This document shows positions 8,868 through 17,053 of a stretch of 64,000 nucleotides of DNA, piece after piece (positions within the stretch are counted from its first letter, which is position 1; the number at the start of each line of letters is the position of its first letter). The stretch lies in contig JADFZL010000002.1 in the NCBI GenBank assembly GCA_015232575.1, forward strand, positions 62,001-126,000, read 5' to 3'. The notes under the pieces were generated by a model that searched no databases, was not told where the DNA came from, and was given only the letters and a program-made list of their open reading frames with translations. This DNA comes from Candidatus Rifleibacteriota bacterium (GTDB taxonomy: Bacteria > Muiribacteriota > Ozemobacteria > Ozemobacterales > Ozemobacteraceae). The position numbers were made by a program, and so were the translations under genes.

Positions 8868-10931
8868 CTACCACTCAAAGAGGTGGCATGAGGCCTCTGG
8901 AAGAACGGTGTCTATTTTTCCTTCGTGCAGTTTAATTTCGGTCAATCCAGAAAATTCCTTCAGAATGTTATCAAGCCTGGCGCCCGAATTTTCAGCAAAT
9001 TTTCCAAGATCAACCGTTGCTTTCTGAGGAGACGAAATGTCTCTGTTAAAAATCACCAGAATCTTTTTTCCGTTTCCATGTCTCAGAAATGCGAATACAT
9101 CTTCATTTCCGGTTTCGAAGAGATAAAATGTGCTTGTATCAAGTTTGCTGAGCAATCTGGCGTGTTCATTTCGCTTTTTCATTACCAGTTGTGTAAATGC
9201 AAGCATTCTTGAATTACCGGTCCAGTTAAGGGAAGCAATATCAAACAATGAGAGCGGACAGTTTTTCAATTTTTCGATATCCTCTGGTTTGAAATCAAGG
9301 CCGGTGTTTATTGGAGCTGTTTCGCCGAGTTCAAAGCCTGAGTGTATGAATGGAACGGAACCTGGGAGGAAAGTGTTGGTCAGGAAAGAATACATGGCAT
9401 ATTTCTCTCCGCCGTTTCTTGCAGCCGCACGTGGAGTATTATGATTTTCTACTGCTCCGAAAAAGGGAAGAGGAATTCCCCGAACACCAACGTGCTGAAG
9501 AAGATCTCTCATGCCTTCTCTTTTGTACTCAACCCACCAGGCATAACCAACTACGGCATTATACCCGGCTTTAATGCTGCTTTCCTCAATTGAAAAGTTT
9601 TCAGACAAAAATGCGAATTCAGGATCTTTCTGCCTTGCAGTGTCAACGATCTTTCTCATTAAATTTACCGGAACCGCGTGACCCATATCGACCATGACGC
9701 CGTCTATTCCATACTTTTCCTGATAATATGGTACTAAACCGATAATTTTTTCCCAGAGCGGAATATTCTCAAGATGTGACTGGGCAAGCCTGTTATCATA
9801 CATTCTTATTGTGTTATATGCAATATAGTTGAATTCCGGATCTTTTCCGTTCTCATCTCTGTACATTCGCAGATAAGTAACATCGCCCCAGGGCGGCTGG
9901 GTGTCGTCGGGCGGCCAGTCTGCAAATGCTCCCGGAATTCTTGTTTCTACGAGTTTATTCAGTTTGTCATCGTAGGATTTTCCTGTTATTTTTCCACTAT
10001 TTGAAAGACGCACGTTATCAGACGAAGGCGGATTTTTGAAAAAATTAATATATTCCGCGGGCGGCGCTGGAAGATTTGAAAAATCATTTCCAGAGACTTT
10101 CTGATTGATGATTTTAAGGACTTCATCTGCGAAAATCGGGTTTCCATATTGTTTGCAGAGTTTTTGAATATCTTTTTCGTCCGGGTTTCGGTCGGAAATG
10201 TTTGAATCTATCCAGTAAAACCATTCCGGATGCTCAAGAATCCAGTCTGCGTCTTTACTTGCAGTTCTGAAAACGAATTCGCAGATTACCCTTATGCCCA
10301 GCATATGTGCGGCTTCTATAAAAGCTCTGAATTGTTCTTCAACATCAGATTGAACAAGCGGATCAGCAAGGGTGTTTTCGATTTTATAAGGATTTCTTAT
10401 CGCATAAGGAGAGCCGAGAACTCCTTTGTTCCCATCATGACCAATTGCTGTTACCGGAAGAAGGTGGATAGTTTTAACTCCAAAACTGCTTATATGGCCA
10501 AGAAGAGCAATAGACTTGAGAAATGTCCCTGTTTCCCTTATTCCATCGGAATTCAGTGTTGGATCATCATTATCACCCTGACCGGTTTTTCCATCGGAAT
10601 TATGATCAAAGGCTGTTGCCAGACGGACGAACAGATTGAATATTCCGCCTTCAGTAACCCAGTTTCCGCCCTTCCCGGCAATTTCAGATTTTAACTGTTG
10701 ATTCAGGCTTTTTAAAGGCTGAATATTTTTCAATGCATTTTTTTCTATTGCTTCAATATGTTCAATGAAGAAATTTACCGGATTCACTTTAACTATTTTC
10801 GACGGGTTCTCGGGCTTTTTTCCCACGGGAGCCCATAGAGATGGTACTTTGTAATCAATATTCTGTAATTTTTTCGAAAGTTCGATAAGACTGTCTTTGA
10901 TTTTTTTCAATGGTGAATTTTCTTCTAACAC
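8868..10931 (-). CDS. GH13 (alpha-amylase family) glycoside hydrolase/transferase, atypical active site
   Basis: 687 residues, no signal peptide, so cytoplasmic. A leader of about 90 residues precedes the (beta/alpha)8 barrel. GH13 regions visible: GVKTIHLLPVTAIG (strand 3), region I-like VICEFVFRTAS, region II GIDGVMVDMGHAVP with the nucleophile Asp, region III LSENF with the acid/base Glu, and region IV VENHNTPR. Region IV normally reads N-H-D; here the transition-state Asp is Asn, and region I also departs from the D-x-x-x-N-H pattern. A C-terminal beta domain (about 600-687) follows. Start is GTG 10931, since GGAGG lies 7 nt before it. Substrate is unknown; it may be an alpha-glucan enzyme of a divergent subfamily or have altered catalysis. 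Confidence 0.8.
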   Translation of the reverse strand: MLEENSPLKKIKDSLIELSKKLQNIDYKVPSLWAPVGKKPENPSKIVKVNPVNFFIEHIEAIEKNALKNIQPLKSLNQQLKSEIAGKGGNWVTEGGIFNLFVRLATAFDHNSDGKTGQGDNDDPTLNSDGIRETGTFLKSIALLGHISSFGVKTIHLLPVTAIGHDGNKGVLGSPYAIRNPYKIENTLADPLVQSDVEEQFRAFIEAAHMLGIRVICEFVFRTASKDADWILEHPEWFYWIDSNISDRNPDEKDIQKLCKQYGNPIFADEVLKIINQKVSGNDFSNLPAPPAEYINFFKNPPSSDNVRLSNSGKITGKSYDDKLNKLVETRIPGAFADWPPDDTQPPWGDVTYLRMYRDENGKDPEFNYIAYNTIRMYDNRLAQSHLENIPLWEKIIGLVPYYQEKYGIDGVMVDMGHAVPVNLMRKIVDTARQKDPEFAFLSENFSIEESSIKAGYNAVVGYAWWVEYKREGMRDLLQHVGVRGIPLPFFGAVENHNTPRAAARNGGEKYAMYSFLTNTFLPGSVPFIHSGFELGETAPINTGLDFKPEDIEKLKNCPLSLFDIASLNWTGNSRMLAFTQLVMKKRNEHARLLSKLDTSTFYLFETGNEDVFAFLRHGNGKKILVIFNRDISSPQKATVDLGKFAENSGARLDNILKEFSGLTEIKLHEGKIDTVLPEASCHLFEW

Positions 10932-11099
10932 ATCTGCCCTCCATCAGAAAGATTATCTGGAGAAATATAACAAATATATTGAAAAAATTCCAGTGATTTA
11001 ATGTTGCATAAAGTGAGAATGTCGGGTTATATTTCAACAAAGTAATTATCAATTTGGATTATATATCGCTAAGTCATACTCCCAGGAGATTTCTCTCTG

Positions 11100-13766
11100 A
11101 TGATTAATTCCACTGGTTCTGACGTAGTTGATTTGTCTGCTGAAACTTATTCTGAATACATACTTGATAATATTGCTGAAGGATGTCAGCTTATCACCTC
11201 AGACTTTAAATATCTGTATGTAAATCACTCTTTTACCCATCAGATACGCCGCAGAAAAGAAGATCTTATCGGAAAAAAATTGACTGAAGTTTATCCGGGC
11301 ATTGAGAATACCTCTCTTTTCTCTGCGATAAAGGATTGTCAGGAAAAAAAAATTTCCCTTCGTGTCGAGAATCTGTTCGAATATCCTAGTGGTTCGAAAA
11401 GTTGGTTTGAATTTACTATAAAGCCAGTTCCAAGTGGTATTTTTATCATGTCAATCGAAACCTCAGATCGTAAACGTGTCTTATGGGAAAATGAAGTCAT
11501 GTTTAAGGTTCTTGAATTGATAAACAATTCTGATGTACAGAGCTGGGGATTTCTACTCAGAGCATTACTGGTTCGTCTGAAGCAGTGGTCTAATTGCGAG
11601 GCAGTTGGAATACGCATCAGGGAAGGAAATGATTTCCCGTATTTTGTAGTTTCTGGGTTTTCAGATGAATTTGTCAAGTCTGAAAATCACCTTTGTTCAT
11701 ACACTGAAGATGGAACTTTAGCAGTCGATGCCAATGGTAATCCGTTAATGGATTGTCTTTGCGGGAAACTTCTTTCGGGGAAAATCGATTCTTCAAAAAA
11801 CTTCTTCACTCCTGATGGCAATTTCTGGAGTAATGCTATTTCAGAATTGCTGGTTTCTCATTCCGACATTGAACCAATAAATGCTCCGCGCTACCGATGC
11901 ATTCATTCCGGCTATGAATCATTGGCGATTATTCCTCTGCGTTCAGGTAAAGAGACCTTTGGGCTGTTTCAGTTTAATGACAGAAAGAAAGGCCGTTTTA
12001 CTCTGGAATTGATTGCCTTGCTTAGACGCATTGCTGATAACGTAGCAGCTTTTCTGGAAAAGAAACACCTCGAAATGCGACTGGATTCCCTTAATTCCCT
12101 TTTGTTTGCCTTAAGAAGCGTCAGTAAGCTTACAAACTGCGAACGCGACAGAGACACGCTTATTAAGAAAATATGCCAGATTCTCGTTGATGCGAGAGGG
12201 TTTCATTCTGTTTTCCTTTGTCTGACTGACCGTACAGGAAAAAAAGTTCTTTCTCACTCAGGCGCAGGGACAGGCGGGTGCGAAGAACATTCGGCTCTCC
12301 TCGAAATGTTTAAACGGGAAGAGTTGCCGGAATGTTTTATTCAAGCCTTGACGAATCAGGATGTTATTCTTCGGAAGAGCCGAAAACATTCATGCAAAGA
12401 TTGTCCAGTTTTATCAAAAACTGTTTGTGACAAGGATGTGCTTGTTATTCCTCTGATGCATAGCGAAAGAATGTTTGGATACATGAAGACCTGCCTTCAG
12501 TCTGATGTGGTAGATGATCTGGAAGAGAGGGTTCTTCTGAAAGAAGTCGCTGATGATATTGCTTTCGCTTTGTACAATATTGAAACAGAGTGCGAACGGG
12601 ACAAATCTTCGGCTGAACTAATCCAGACCGAGAACCAGCTCAGGCAATCTCAGAAACTTGAGATAATGGGACATCTTGCGACTGGAATTGCTCACGATTT
12701 CAACAATATTCTTGCGATACAATCGGGTCATTGTGATATGATGCTGAAAGATCTTCGCCAGGATGACCCATGCGTTGACAGTCTTAACAAGATTAAGGCG
12801 TGTGCTGATCGCGCTGCAGAGGTTGCAAGACAATTACTTGCTTTCAGCCGCAAGCAGACTATTAATCTGGAAATAGTTGATTTAAACACTGTTGTGACTA
12901 ATCTCGAAAAGATTCTCAGAAGGCTGATTGCTGAAGATATTGATATTCAGATTTCACTCCAGGAAAATCCAGGAAAAATCAAGGCTGATCCAGGGCATAT
13001 TGAACAGATAATTTTCAATCTCTCAGTTAACTCACGAGATTCAATGCCGAATGGTGGAAAACTAATAATCAAGACCTTTAATGTAATGATTGACGAGGAA
13101 TATATTAAAAATCATCCGGATGCACTTCCCGGCAGTCATGTAATGTTGCAAATTTCCGATACTGGCAGCGGAATGGATGAGCAGACAAAAAACAGAATTT
13201 TTGAACCTTTTTTTACAACAAAAAATCCTGAAACAGCTGCTGGATTGGGTTTGCCGACTGTTTACGGTATTGTAAAGCAGGCTGGCGGAAGAATCTGGGT
13301 AGAAAGTGAACCTGGGAAAGGTACAACATTTAAAATTTATTTTCCGTGTGTAGAAAATCATATTGAAGAGAAGAGGCAAAAGAATACCTCTCCTAGTGAT
13401 AAAGTTGAATTTATACTGCTGGTAGAAGATGACACTGGACTTCGTGAAATTTTCGGAAAGATGGTAAAGGGCCTTGGATACAAGACTCAAATTGCAGCTA
13501 ATGGTGAAGAAGCTTACCTTGCTGTGAATGAGGGGCGTTTCATTCCTGACCTCGTAATTACCGACATGATCATGCCGGGCATGAATGGAGTTACTCTGGT
13601 AAAGAAGCTGAGAGAAATTATTCCGAAATTGAAGGTCTTGTATACATCAGGTTATTCAGATAAAGCGGCCCTTGACAATTATGATATCGGAGTCAGGGCA
13701 CCATTTATTCAGAAACCATTCAGCTTGAATAATTTTGCAGCAGCTATACGCAATGCTCTTGTTTAA
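11100..13766 (+). CDS. Hybrid sensor histidine kinase (PAS-GAF-GAF-HisKA-HATPase-REC)
   Basis: 888-residue soluble kinase without membrane segments. Order: a PAS domain (about 18-120), two GAF-like sensor domains (about 140-320 and 340-505; the second holds a Cys-rich patch CKDCPVLSKTVCDKD), HisKA with the H-box GIAHDFNNIL (phospho-acceptor His about 532), a HATPase domain with DTGSGMDEQTKNRIFEPFFT and GLGLPTVYGIVKQAGG, and a C-terminal receiver with LVEDD, phosphorylatable Asp about 822 in VITDM, and Lys in QKPF. All catalytic elements look intact. It heads the plus-strand chemosensory cluster, whose CheA seems to lack a working ATPase, so it is a candidate phosphate donor. AGGAG lies 12 nt before the ATG. 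Confidence 0.93.
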   Translation: MINSTGSDVVDLSAETYSEYILDNIAEGCQLITSDFKYLYVNHSFTHQIRRRKEDLIGKKLTEVYPGIENTSLFSAIKDCQEKKISLRVENLFEYPSGSKSWFEFTIKPVPSGIFIMSIETSDRKRVLWENEVMFKVLELINNSDVQSWGFLLRALLVRLKQWSNCEAVGIRIREGNDFPYFVVSGFSDEFVKSENHLCSYTEDGTLAVDANGNPLMDCLCGKLLSGKIDSSKNFFTPDGNFWSNAISELLVSHSDIEPINAPRYRCIHSGYESLAIIPLRSGKETFGLFQFNDRKKGRFTLELIALLRRIADNVAAFLEKKHLEMRLDSLNSLLFALRSVSKLTNCERDRDTLIKKICQILVDARGFHSVFLCLTDRTGKKVLSHSGAGTGGCEEHSALLEMFKREELPECFIQALTNQDVILRKSRKHSCKDCPVLSKTVCDKDVLVIPLMHSERMFGYMKTCLQSDVVDDLEERVLLKEVADDIAFALYNIETECERDKSSAELIQTENQLRQSQKLEIMGHLATGIAHDFNNILAIQSGHCDMMLKDLRQDDPCVDSLNKIKACADRAAEVARQLLAFSRKQTINLEIVDLNTVVTNLEKILRRLIAEDIDIQISLQENPGKIKADPGHIEQIIFNLSVNSRDSMPNGGKLIIKTFNVMIDEEYIKNHPDALPGSHVMLQISDTGSGMDEQTKNRIFEPFFTTKNPETAAGLGLPTVYGIVKQAGGRIWVESEPGKGTTFKIYFPCVENHIEEKRQKNTSPSDKVEFILLVEDDTGLREIFGKMVKGLGYKTQIAANGEEAYLAVNEGRFIPDLVITDMIMPGMNGVTLVKKLREIIPKLKVLYTSGYSDKAALDNYDIGVRAPFIQKPFSLNNFAAAIRNALV

Positions 13767-13889
13767 ATTCTCAAACTAAATAATTAGTTCATGGTGTAAT
13801 AATTATGTGTATGATAATTATCTTGAAAACTTGTTATAACAATGATAAACTTCTCCGGTAGTGTAAAAAAATCAGCGAGGGATATAAAA

Positions 13890-14324
13890 ATGAGGATACT
13901 GGTAGTAGAAGATGATTTCGTCAGTAGATGTGTTTTCAGCGAGTATCTCCGACCTTATGGGGTGTGTGATGTTGCAGCAAATGGACTTGAAGGACTTAAG
14001 GCATTTCAGCTGGCTTTTGATTCCGGGAAGCCTTATGAATTGATTTGCCTCGACATTATGATGCCCGAAATGGATGGTCAGACCGTATTGAAAGAGATCA
14101 GAAAATACGAAGAAGAAAAGGGAATTAAAGGACTTGAAGGTGTAAAAATTATAATGACTACCGCCCTTGATGACTTTCAAAGCATTATGACTGCTTTCAA
14201 AGGTCAGTGTGAGGGTTATCTTGTAAAGCCAATTGAAAAAGGCAAGCTTGTTCAGCAGTTGAGAAACCTTGGTCTGATTGATGAAGGAAATTCAGGAGTT
14301 CCAGCTCCGCAGAATAATTCTTAA
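13890..14324 (+). CDS. Single-domain response regulator (CheY-like)
   Basis: 144 residues forming one receiver domain: acidic pair D8/D9 in VVEDD, phospho-acceptor D55 in LICLD, T91 and K113 in LVKPIEKG. There is no output domain. The C-terminal tail GNSGVPAPQNNS is short and disordered. ATG 13890 was chosen since GAGGG precedes it and it starts right at the first strand; the frame extends 16 codons upstream without a comparable site. It is distinct from the CheY at 14706 (different helix lengths, a Gly/Lys-rich insert at about 74-83), so it may carry phosphate from the upstream hybrid kinase rather than from CheA. Confidence 0.92.
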   Translation: MRILVVEDDFVSRCVFSEYLRPYGVCDVAANGLEGLKAFQLAFDSGKPYELICLDIMMPEMDGQTVLKEIRKYEEEKGIKGLEGVKIIMTTALDDFQSIMTAFKGQCEGYLVKPIEKGKLVQQLRNLGLIDEGNSGVPAPQNNS

Positions 14325-14347
14325 GAATTGAATAATCGGAGGATAAT

Positions 14348-14713
14348 GTGGAATACACTTTAGTGCAGACCGAAGATGGGGCTGACAAGGGAGCTGTAAG
14401 GCTTGAGTTGTCTGGCGATGCTTCTGTTGCATGTGCTTCCAAGGTGAAAGACATTTTTCTTGAAACCCTGGAGAAGTCTGACAATATTACGATTTGTCCA
14501 GAAAAAATTACGACTTTGGACATTTCGTTTTTTCAATTACTGTGCGCATTTCACAAATCTGCCCTGAAAAATAGAAAAAAGTTGAAATTAGACCAGAATC
14601 TTCCGGCAGGTTTTGTTGAGCTGGTAAGATTATCTGGCTTTGAAAGAGAGCAGGGATGCTCACGAGAAGGTGATGAAAGCTGCTTTTGGGCTATGGAACA
14701 CAAAAATGGATAA
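14348..14713 (+). CDS. STAS-domain protein of the chemosensory cluster
   Basis: 121 residues with the STAS (anti-sigma antagonist/sulphate transporter) fold: beta strand VRLELSGDASVACASKVKDI, then ITTLDISFFQLLCAFHKSA, where the D-I-S segment matches the phosphorylatable Ser loop of SpoIIAA-like proteins. STAS proteins of this type are common in chemosensory operons, but their partner is usually unknown. Start is GTG 14348 behind GGAGG; the ATG two bases earlier is out of frame and hits a stop at once. It overlaps cheY by 8 nt, implying translational coupling. Confidence 0.8.
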   Translation: MEYTLVQTEDGADKGAVRLELSGDASVACASKVKDIFLETLEKSDNITICPEKITTLDISFFQLLCAFHKSALKNRKKLKLDQNLPAGFVELVRLSGFEREQGCSREGDESCFWAMEHKNG

Positions 14714-15077
14714 GAAAAAAATTCTTGTAGTCGATGATTCGTCCAGCATGAGACAGATGTTGAGCTATACTCTGAAACTCGGTGGTTATGACACTATTGA
14801 TGCTGTCGATGGTGAAGATGCTTTTACAAAGCTTGAAGGTGATAATTTTGATATGATTATCACTGATTTAAACATGCCAAAGCTTGATGGAATCGAATTT
14901 ATAAAAAAAACCCGAGGTTCAGCGAAAGGAAAATTTATTCCAATCGTTATGCTGACTACTGAATCACAGCAGGAGCGGAAAATGCAGGGCAAAGCTGCTG
15001 GTGCCACAGGCTGGATTGTAAAGCCCTTCAAACCTGAACAGCTCATATCAGTTGTAAAAAAGGTACTTGGATGTTAG
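14706..15077 (+). CDS. cheY: Chemotaxis response regulator CheY
   Basis: 123-residue receiver domain very close to canonical CheY: D10/D11 (VVDDSSSMRQML), phospho-acceptor D54 in IITDLNMPKLDG, T84/T85 in MLTTES, and K106 in WIVKPF. Phosphorylated CheY normally binds the flagellar switch or another output. The start is an ATG overlapping the end of the STAS gene (ATGGATAA); the longer frame upstream lies wholly inside the STAS gene. The stop overlaps the start of cheA, so STAS-cheY-cheA form a tightly coupled unit. Confidence 0.95.
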   Translation: MDKKKILVVDDSSSMRQMLSYTLKLGGYDTIDAVDGEDAFTKLEGDNFDMIITDLNMPKLDGIEFIKKTRGSAKGKFIPIVMLTTESQQERKMQGKAAGATGWIVKPFKPEQLISVVKKVLGC

Positions 15078-16036
15078 AAGAATACAGAAAAGCTTTCAGA
15101 GAAGAAGCAAATGAGCTTCTTGGAAGTCTGGAAGATACCCTTATAGCACTGGAAGAATCACACAGCGACCCTGAGCTTTTAGCAAGGCTGTTCAGGACAA
15201 TGCACACAATAAAAGGTTCCAGTGCAATGTTTGGCTTCGATGATGTGGCATCATTTACACATGAACTTGAGGCTGTATACGATCAGATAAGAAAGGGGAA
15301 AGGTTCTGTTTCCCGTGATTTGATCGATTTATCTCTGACTGCCAGAGATGTTATCAGATCAATGATTACTGCAGAATTTGGAGGCGAAAAAGTCGATGAA
15401 AAATCGAAAGCCTCTGTTGTAGCATCTTTGCATCTCATTGTCGGAGGAAAGAATCAGGATAATGCTGGCGAATCGCATAAAGAGGAAGTGCCCGCATCTG
15501 CTCCTGAATCGTCATCAGATTCTCCTTCTGCTGAAATTTCCTACCGTATTTTTTTTAAGCCTTACCCTGAAATATTTCGAAGAGGTATAAATCCGGTATT
15601 ATTGTTTAAAGAGCTTGAATCCCTTGGCTCTGTCAAAACCTTTGCCACTGTTTCTGGTATTCCGCTTCTTGAAGATATTGATCCTGAATTGTCTTATCTG
15701 CGCTGGGATATTATCTTGAAGACTAAACATCATTTAAGCACAATAAAAGATGTATTCATTTTTGTGGAATCAGATTCAGAGCTGATAATCAACCTGGTTG
15801 ACGATGGAGTTCCACAGCATGTGGAATATAAAAAACTGGGTCAGATTCTTGTTGAGCGCGGCGATCTTCAAAAAGATCAGCTAGATAAAGTCCTGAGCGA
15901 AAGAAAAAAAATTGGTGAAGTTCTGGTTGAAGCGGGTATTGCCGATTCTGCAAGCGTTCAGGCTGCACTGCTTGAGCAGAAGCAGTTGAACGAACTTAAA
16001 AAAAAAAAAATTCTACTGCCTCTCATCAGAGTATAA
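15071..16036 (+). CDS. cheA: CheA, N-terminal part (HPt and middle domains), ending at a frameshift
   Basis: 321-codon frame that opens with an HPt domain: FRTMHTIKGSSAMFGF, phospho-acceptor H45. A P2-like middle domain follows (about 155-255: SYRIFFKPYPEIFRRGINP..., ending VFIFVESDSEL), and then two short repeats, LGQILVERGD and IGEVLVEAGI (about 258-305), resembling the GspE/MshE N-terminal motif seen in some CheA linkers. The frame then reads through 13 consecutive A residues (15998-16010) and stops at 16036. The natural continuation (SIRVASDRLDQLVNLIGELV, a textbook CheA dimerisation start) lies in the -1 frame. One more A would restore a single protein of about 660 residues. This could be slippage-dependent expression, a recent null mutation or a homopolymer error. 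Confidence 0.88.
   Translation: MLEEYRKAFREEANELLGSLEDTLIALEESHSDPELLARLFRTMHTIKGSSAMFGFDDVASFTHELEAVYDQIRKGKGSVSRDLIDLSLTARDVIRSMITAEFGGEKVDEKSKASVVASLHLIVGGKNQDNAGESHKEEVPASAPESSSDSPSAEISYRIFFKPYPEIFRRGINPVLLFKELESLGSVKTFATVSGIPLLEDIDPELSYLRWDIILKTKHHLSTIKDVFIFVESDSELIINLVDDGVPQHVEYKKLGQILVERGDLQKDQLDKVLSERKKIGEVLVEAGIADSASVQAALLEQKQLNELKKKKILLPLIRV
15998..16010 (+). other. A13 slippery homopolymer at the cheA frame change
   Basis: Thirteen A in a row join two CheA coding frames. The upstream frame reads Lys codons and stops nine codons later; the downstream half reads AAT TCT ACT... from 16009, one base back. Runs of A this long are known sites of RNA-polymerase or ribosome slippage (for example Thermus dnaX). 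They are also common sites of length error in sequencing. Confidence 0.85.
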
Positions 16037-17052
16037 GGGTTGCCTCAGACAGACTGGATCAACTTGTTAATCTGATCGGAGAACTTGTAACTGTTCAGGC
16101 AAGGCTCACACAGACAGCTGCCAGGAGAGGTGTTTCCGAATTGTCTTCCATTGCGGAGATTGTTGAGAGACTCACTGCTGATCTGAGAGACAGTGCTTTA
16201 AATATTCGAATGGTCTCAATCGGAGCAACTTTTTCAAAATTCAAAAGGCTCGTCAGAGATCTTTCCCTTGACTTCAAAAAAGAAGCAGAGCTTTATACTG
16301 AAGGTGCCGATACAGAGCTGGATAAAACAGTTATTGAAAAACTTGCTGAACCGCTGGTTGCTTTGATAAAAGTAGCTGTTGAACACGGAATTGAAACTCC
16401 TGCAGACAGAAAAAACTCAGGAAAGTCTGAAACGGGTAGAATCACTCTGCTTGCTGAACACAGCGGTGCCCATGTAATTATTCAGATAAAAGACGATGGT
16501 AATGGAAAAAATTTCAACGATGCAACCGCTCCGGTTTTTGCATCGGTCAAAAGAGCTGTAGAAGATCTGCGCGGAAGTCTTGAAATTATCAATGAGCCTA
16601 ATAAAGGCAATATATGTTTCATCAGATTACCCCTGACACTGGCAATCATAGATGGTTTGCTTGCTAAAATCAATGACAGGTATTTTATCGTCCCACTTTC
16701 ATACGTTTATGAATGTGTTGAACGCACTGCAGCTGATATTGAAAAAGCTCATGGGAAAAATGTCACTATTGTACGTGGTGAAATGATTCCGTATATTGTA
16801 CTGCGTGATATGTTTGAAATTGAAGGTGAGCCTCCTGAAATAGAACAGACTGTTATTGCACTGTTGAATAACCGCAAAATCGGTCTGGTGGTTGATCAGG
16901 TTATCGGTGAGCATCAGACGGTAATCAAATCACTTGGAAAATACTACAAAAATGTAGAAACACTTTCCGGAGCAACTATACTTGGTGACGGCTCTGTTGC
17001 GCTCATTCTTGATGTTCAGAAAATAATTGAATTAACAGAGGCGGATATCTGA
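16009..17052 (+). CDS. cheA: CheA, C-terminal part (dimerisation, degenerate ATPase, CheW-like)
   Basis: This frame continues CheA after the A13 run and has no ribosome-binding site of its own. It encodes the P3 dimerisation helices (RVASDRLDQLVNLIGELV ... ALNIRMVSIG), a P4 kinase region and an intact CheW-like P5 domain (PLTLAIIDGLLAKINDRYFI ... GATILGDGSVALILDV). P4 is abnormal. The N-box reads LIKVAVEHGIE, where the Mg-ATP-binding Asn of LxRNAxDHG is Val. G1 reads DDGNGKN. About 50-55 residues that should hold the F-box (PGFST) and G2 box (GRGVGMDVV) are missing, so the chain goes from DDGNG almost directly to the last helix. It therefore looks unable to bind ATP normally. H-bond network, coupling and dimerisation parts are kept. 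Confidence 0.85.
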   Translation, partial: NSTASHQSIRVASDRLDQLVNLIGELVTVQARLTQTAARRGVSELSSIAEIVERLTADLRDSALNIRMVSIGATFSKFKRLVRDLSLDFKKEAELYTEGADTELDKTVIEKLAEPLVALIKVAVEHGIETPADRKNSGKSETGRITLLAEHSGAHVIIQIKDDGNGKNFNDATAPVFASVKRAVEDLRGSLEIINEPNKGNICFIRLPLTLAIIDGLLAKINDRYFIVPLSYVYECVERTAADIEKAHGKNVTIVRGEMIPYIVLRDMFEIEGEPPEIEQTVIALLNNRKIGLVVDQVIGEHQTVIKSLGKYYKNVETLSGATILGDGSVALILDVQKIIELTEADI

Positions 17053-17053
17053 T

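Noticed and set aside
16141..17052. Separate gene starting at 16141 rather than CheA continuation
   Set aside because: The same frame reads back to the A13 run with canonical CheA dimerisation residues, and 16141 is an internal TTG without a ribosome-binding site.
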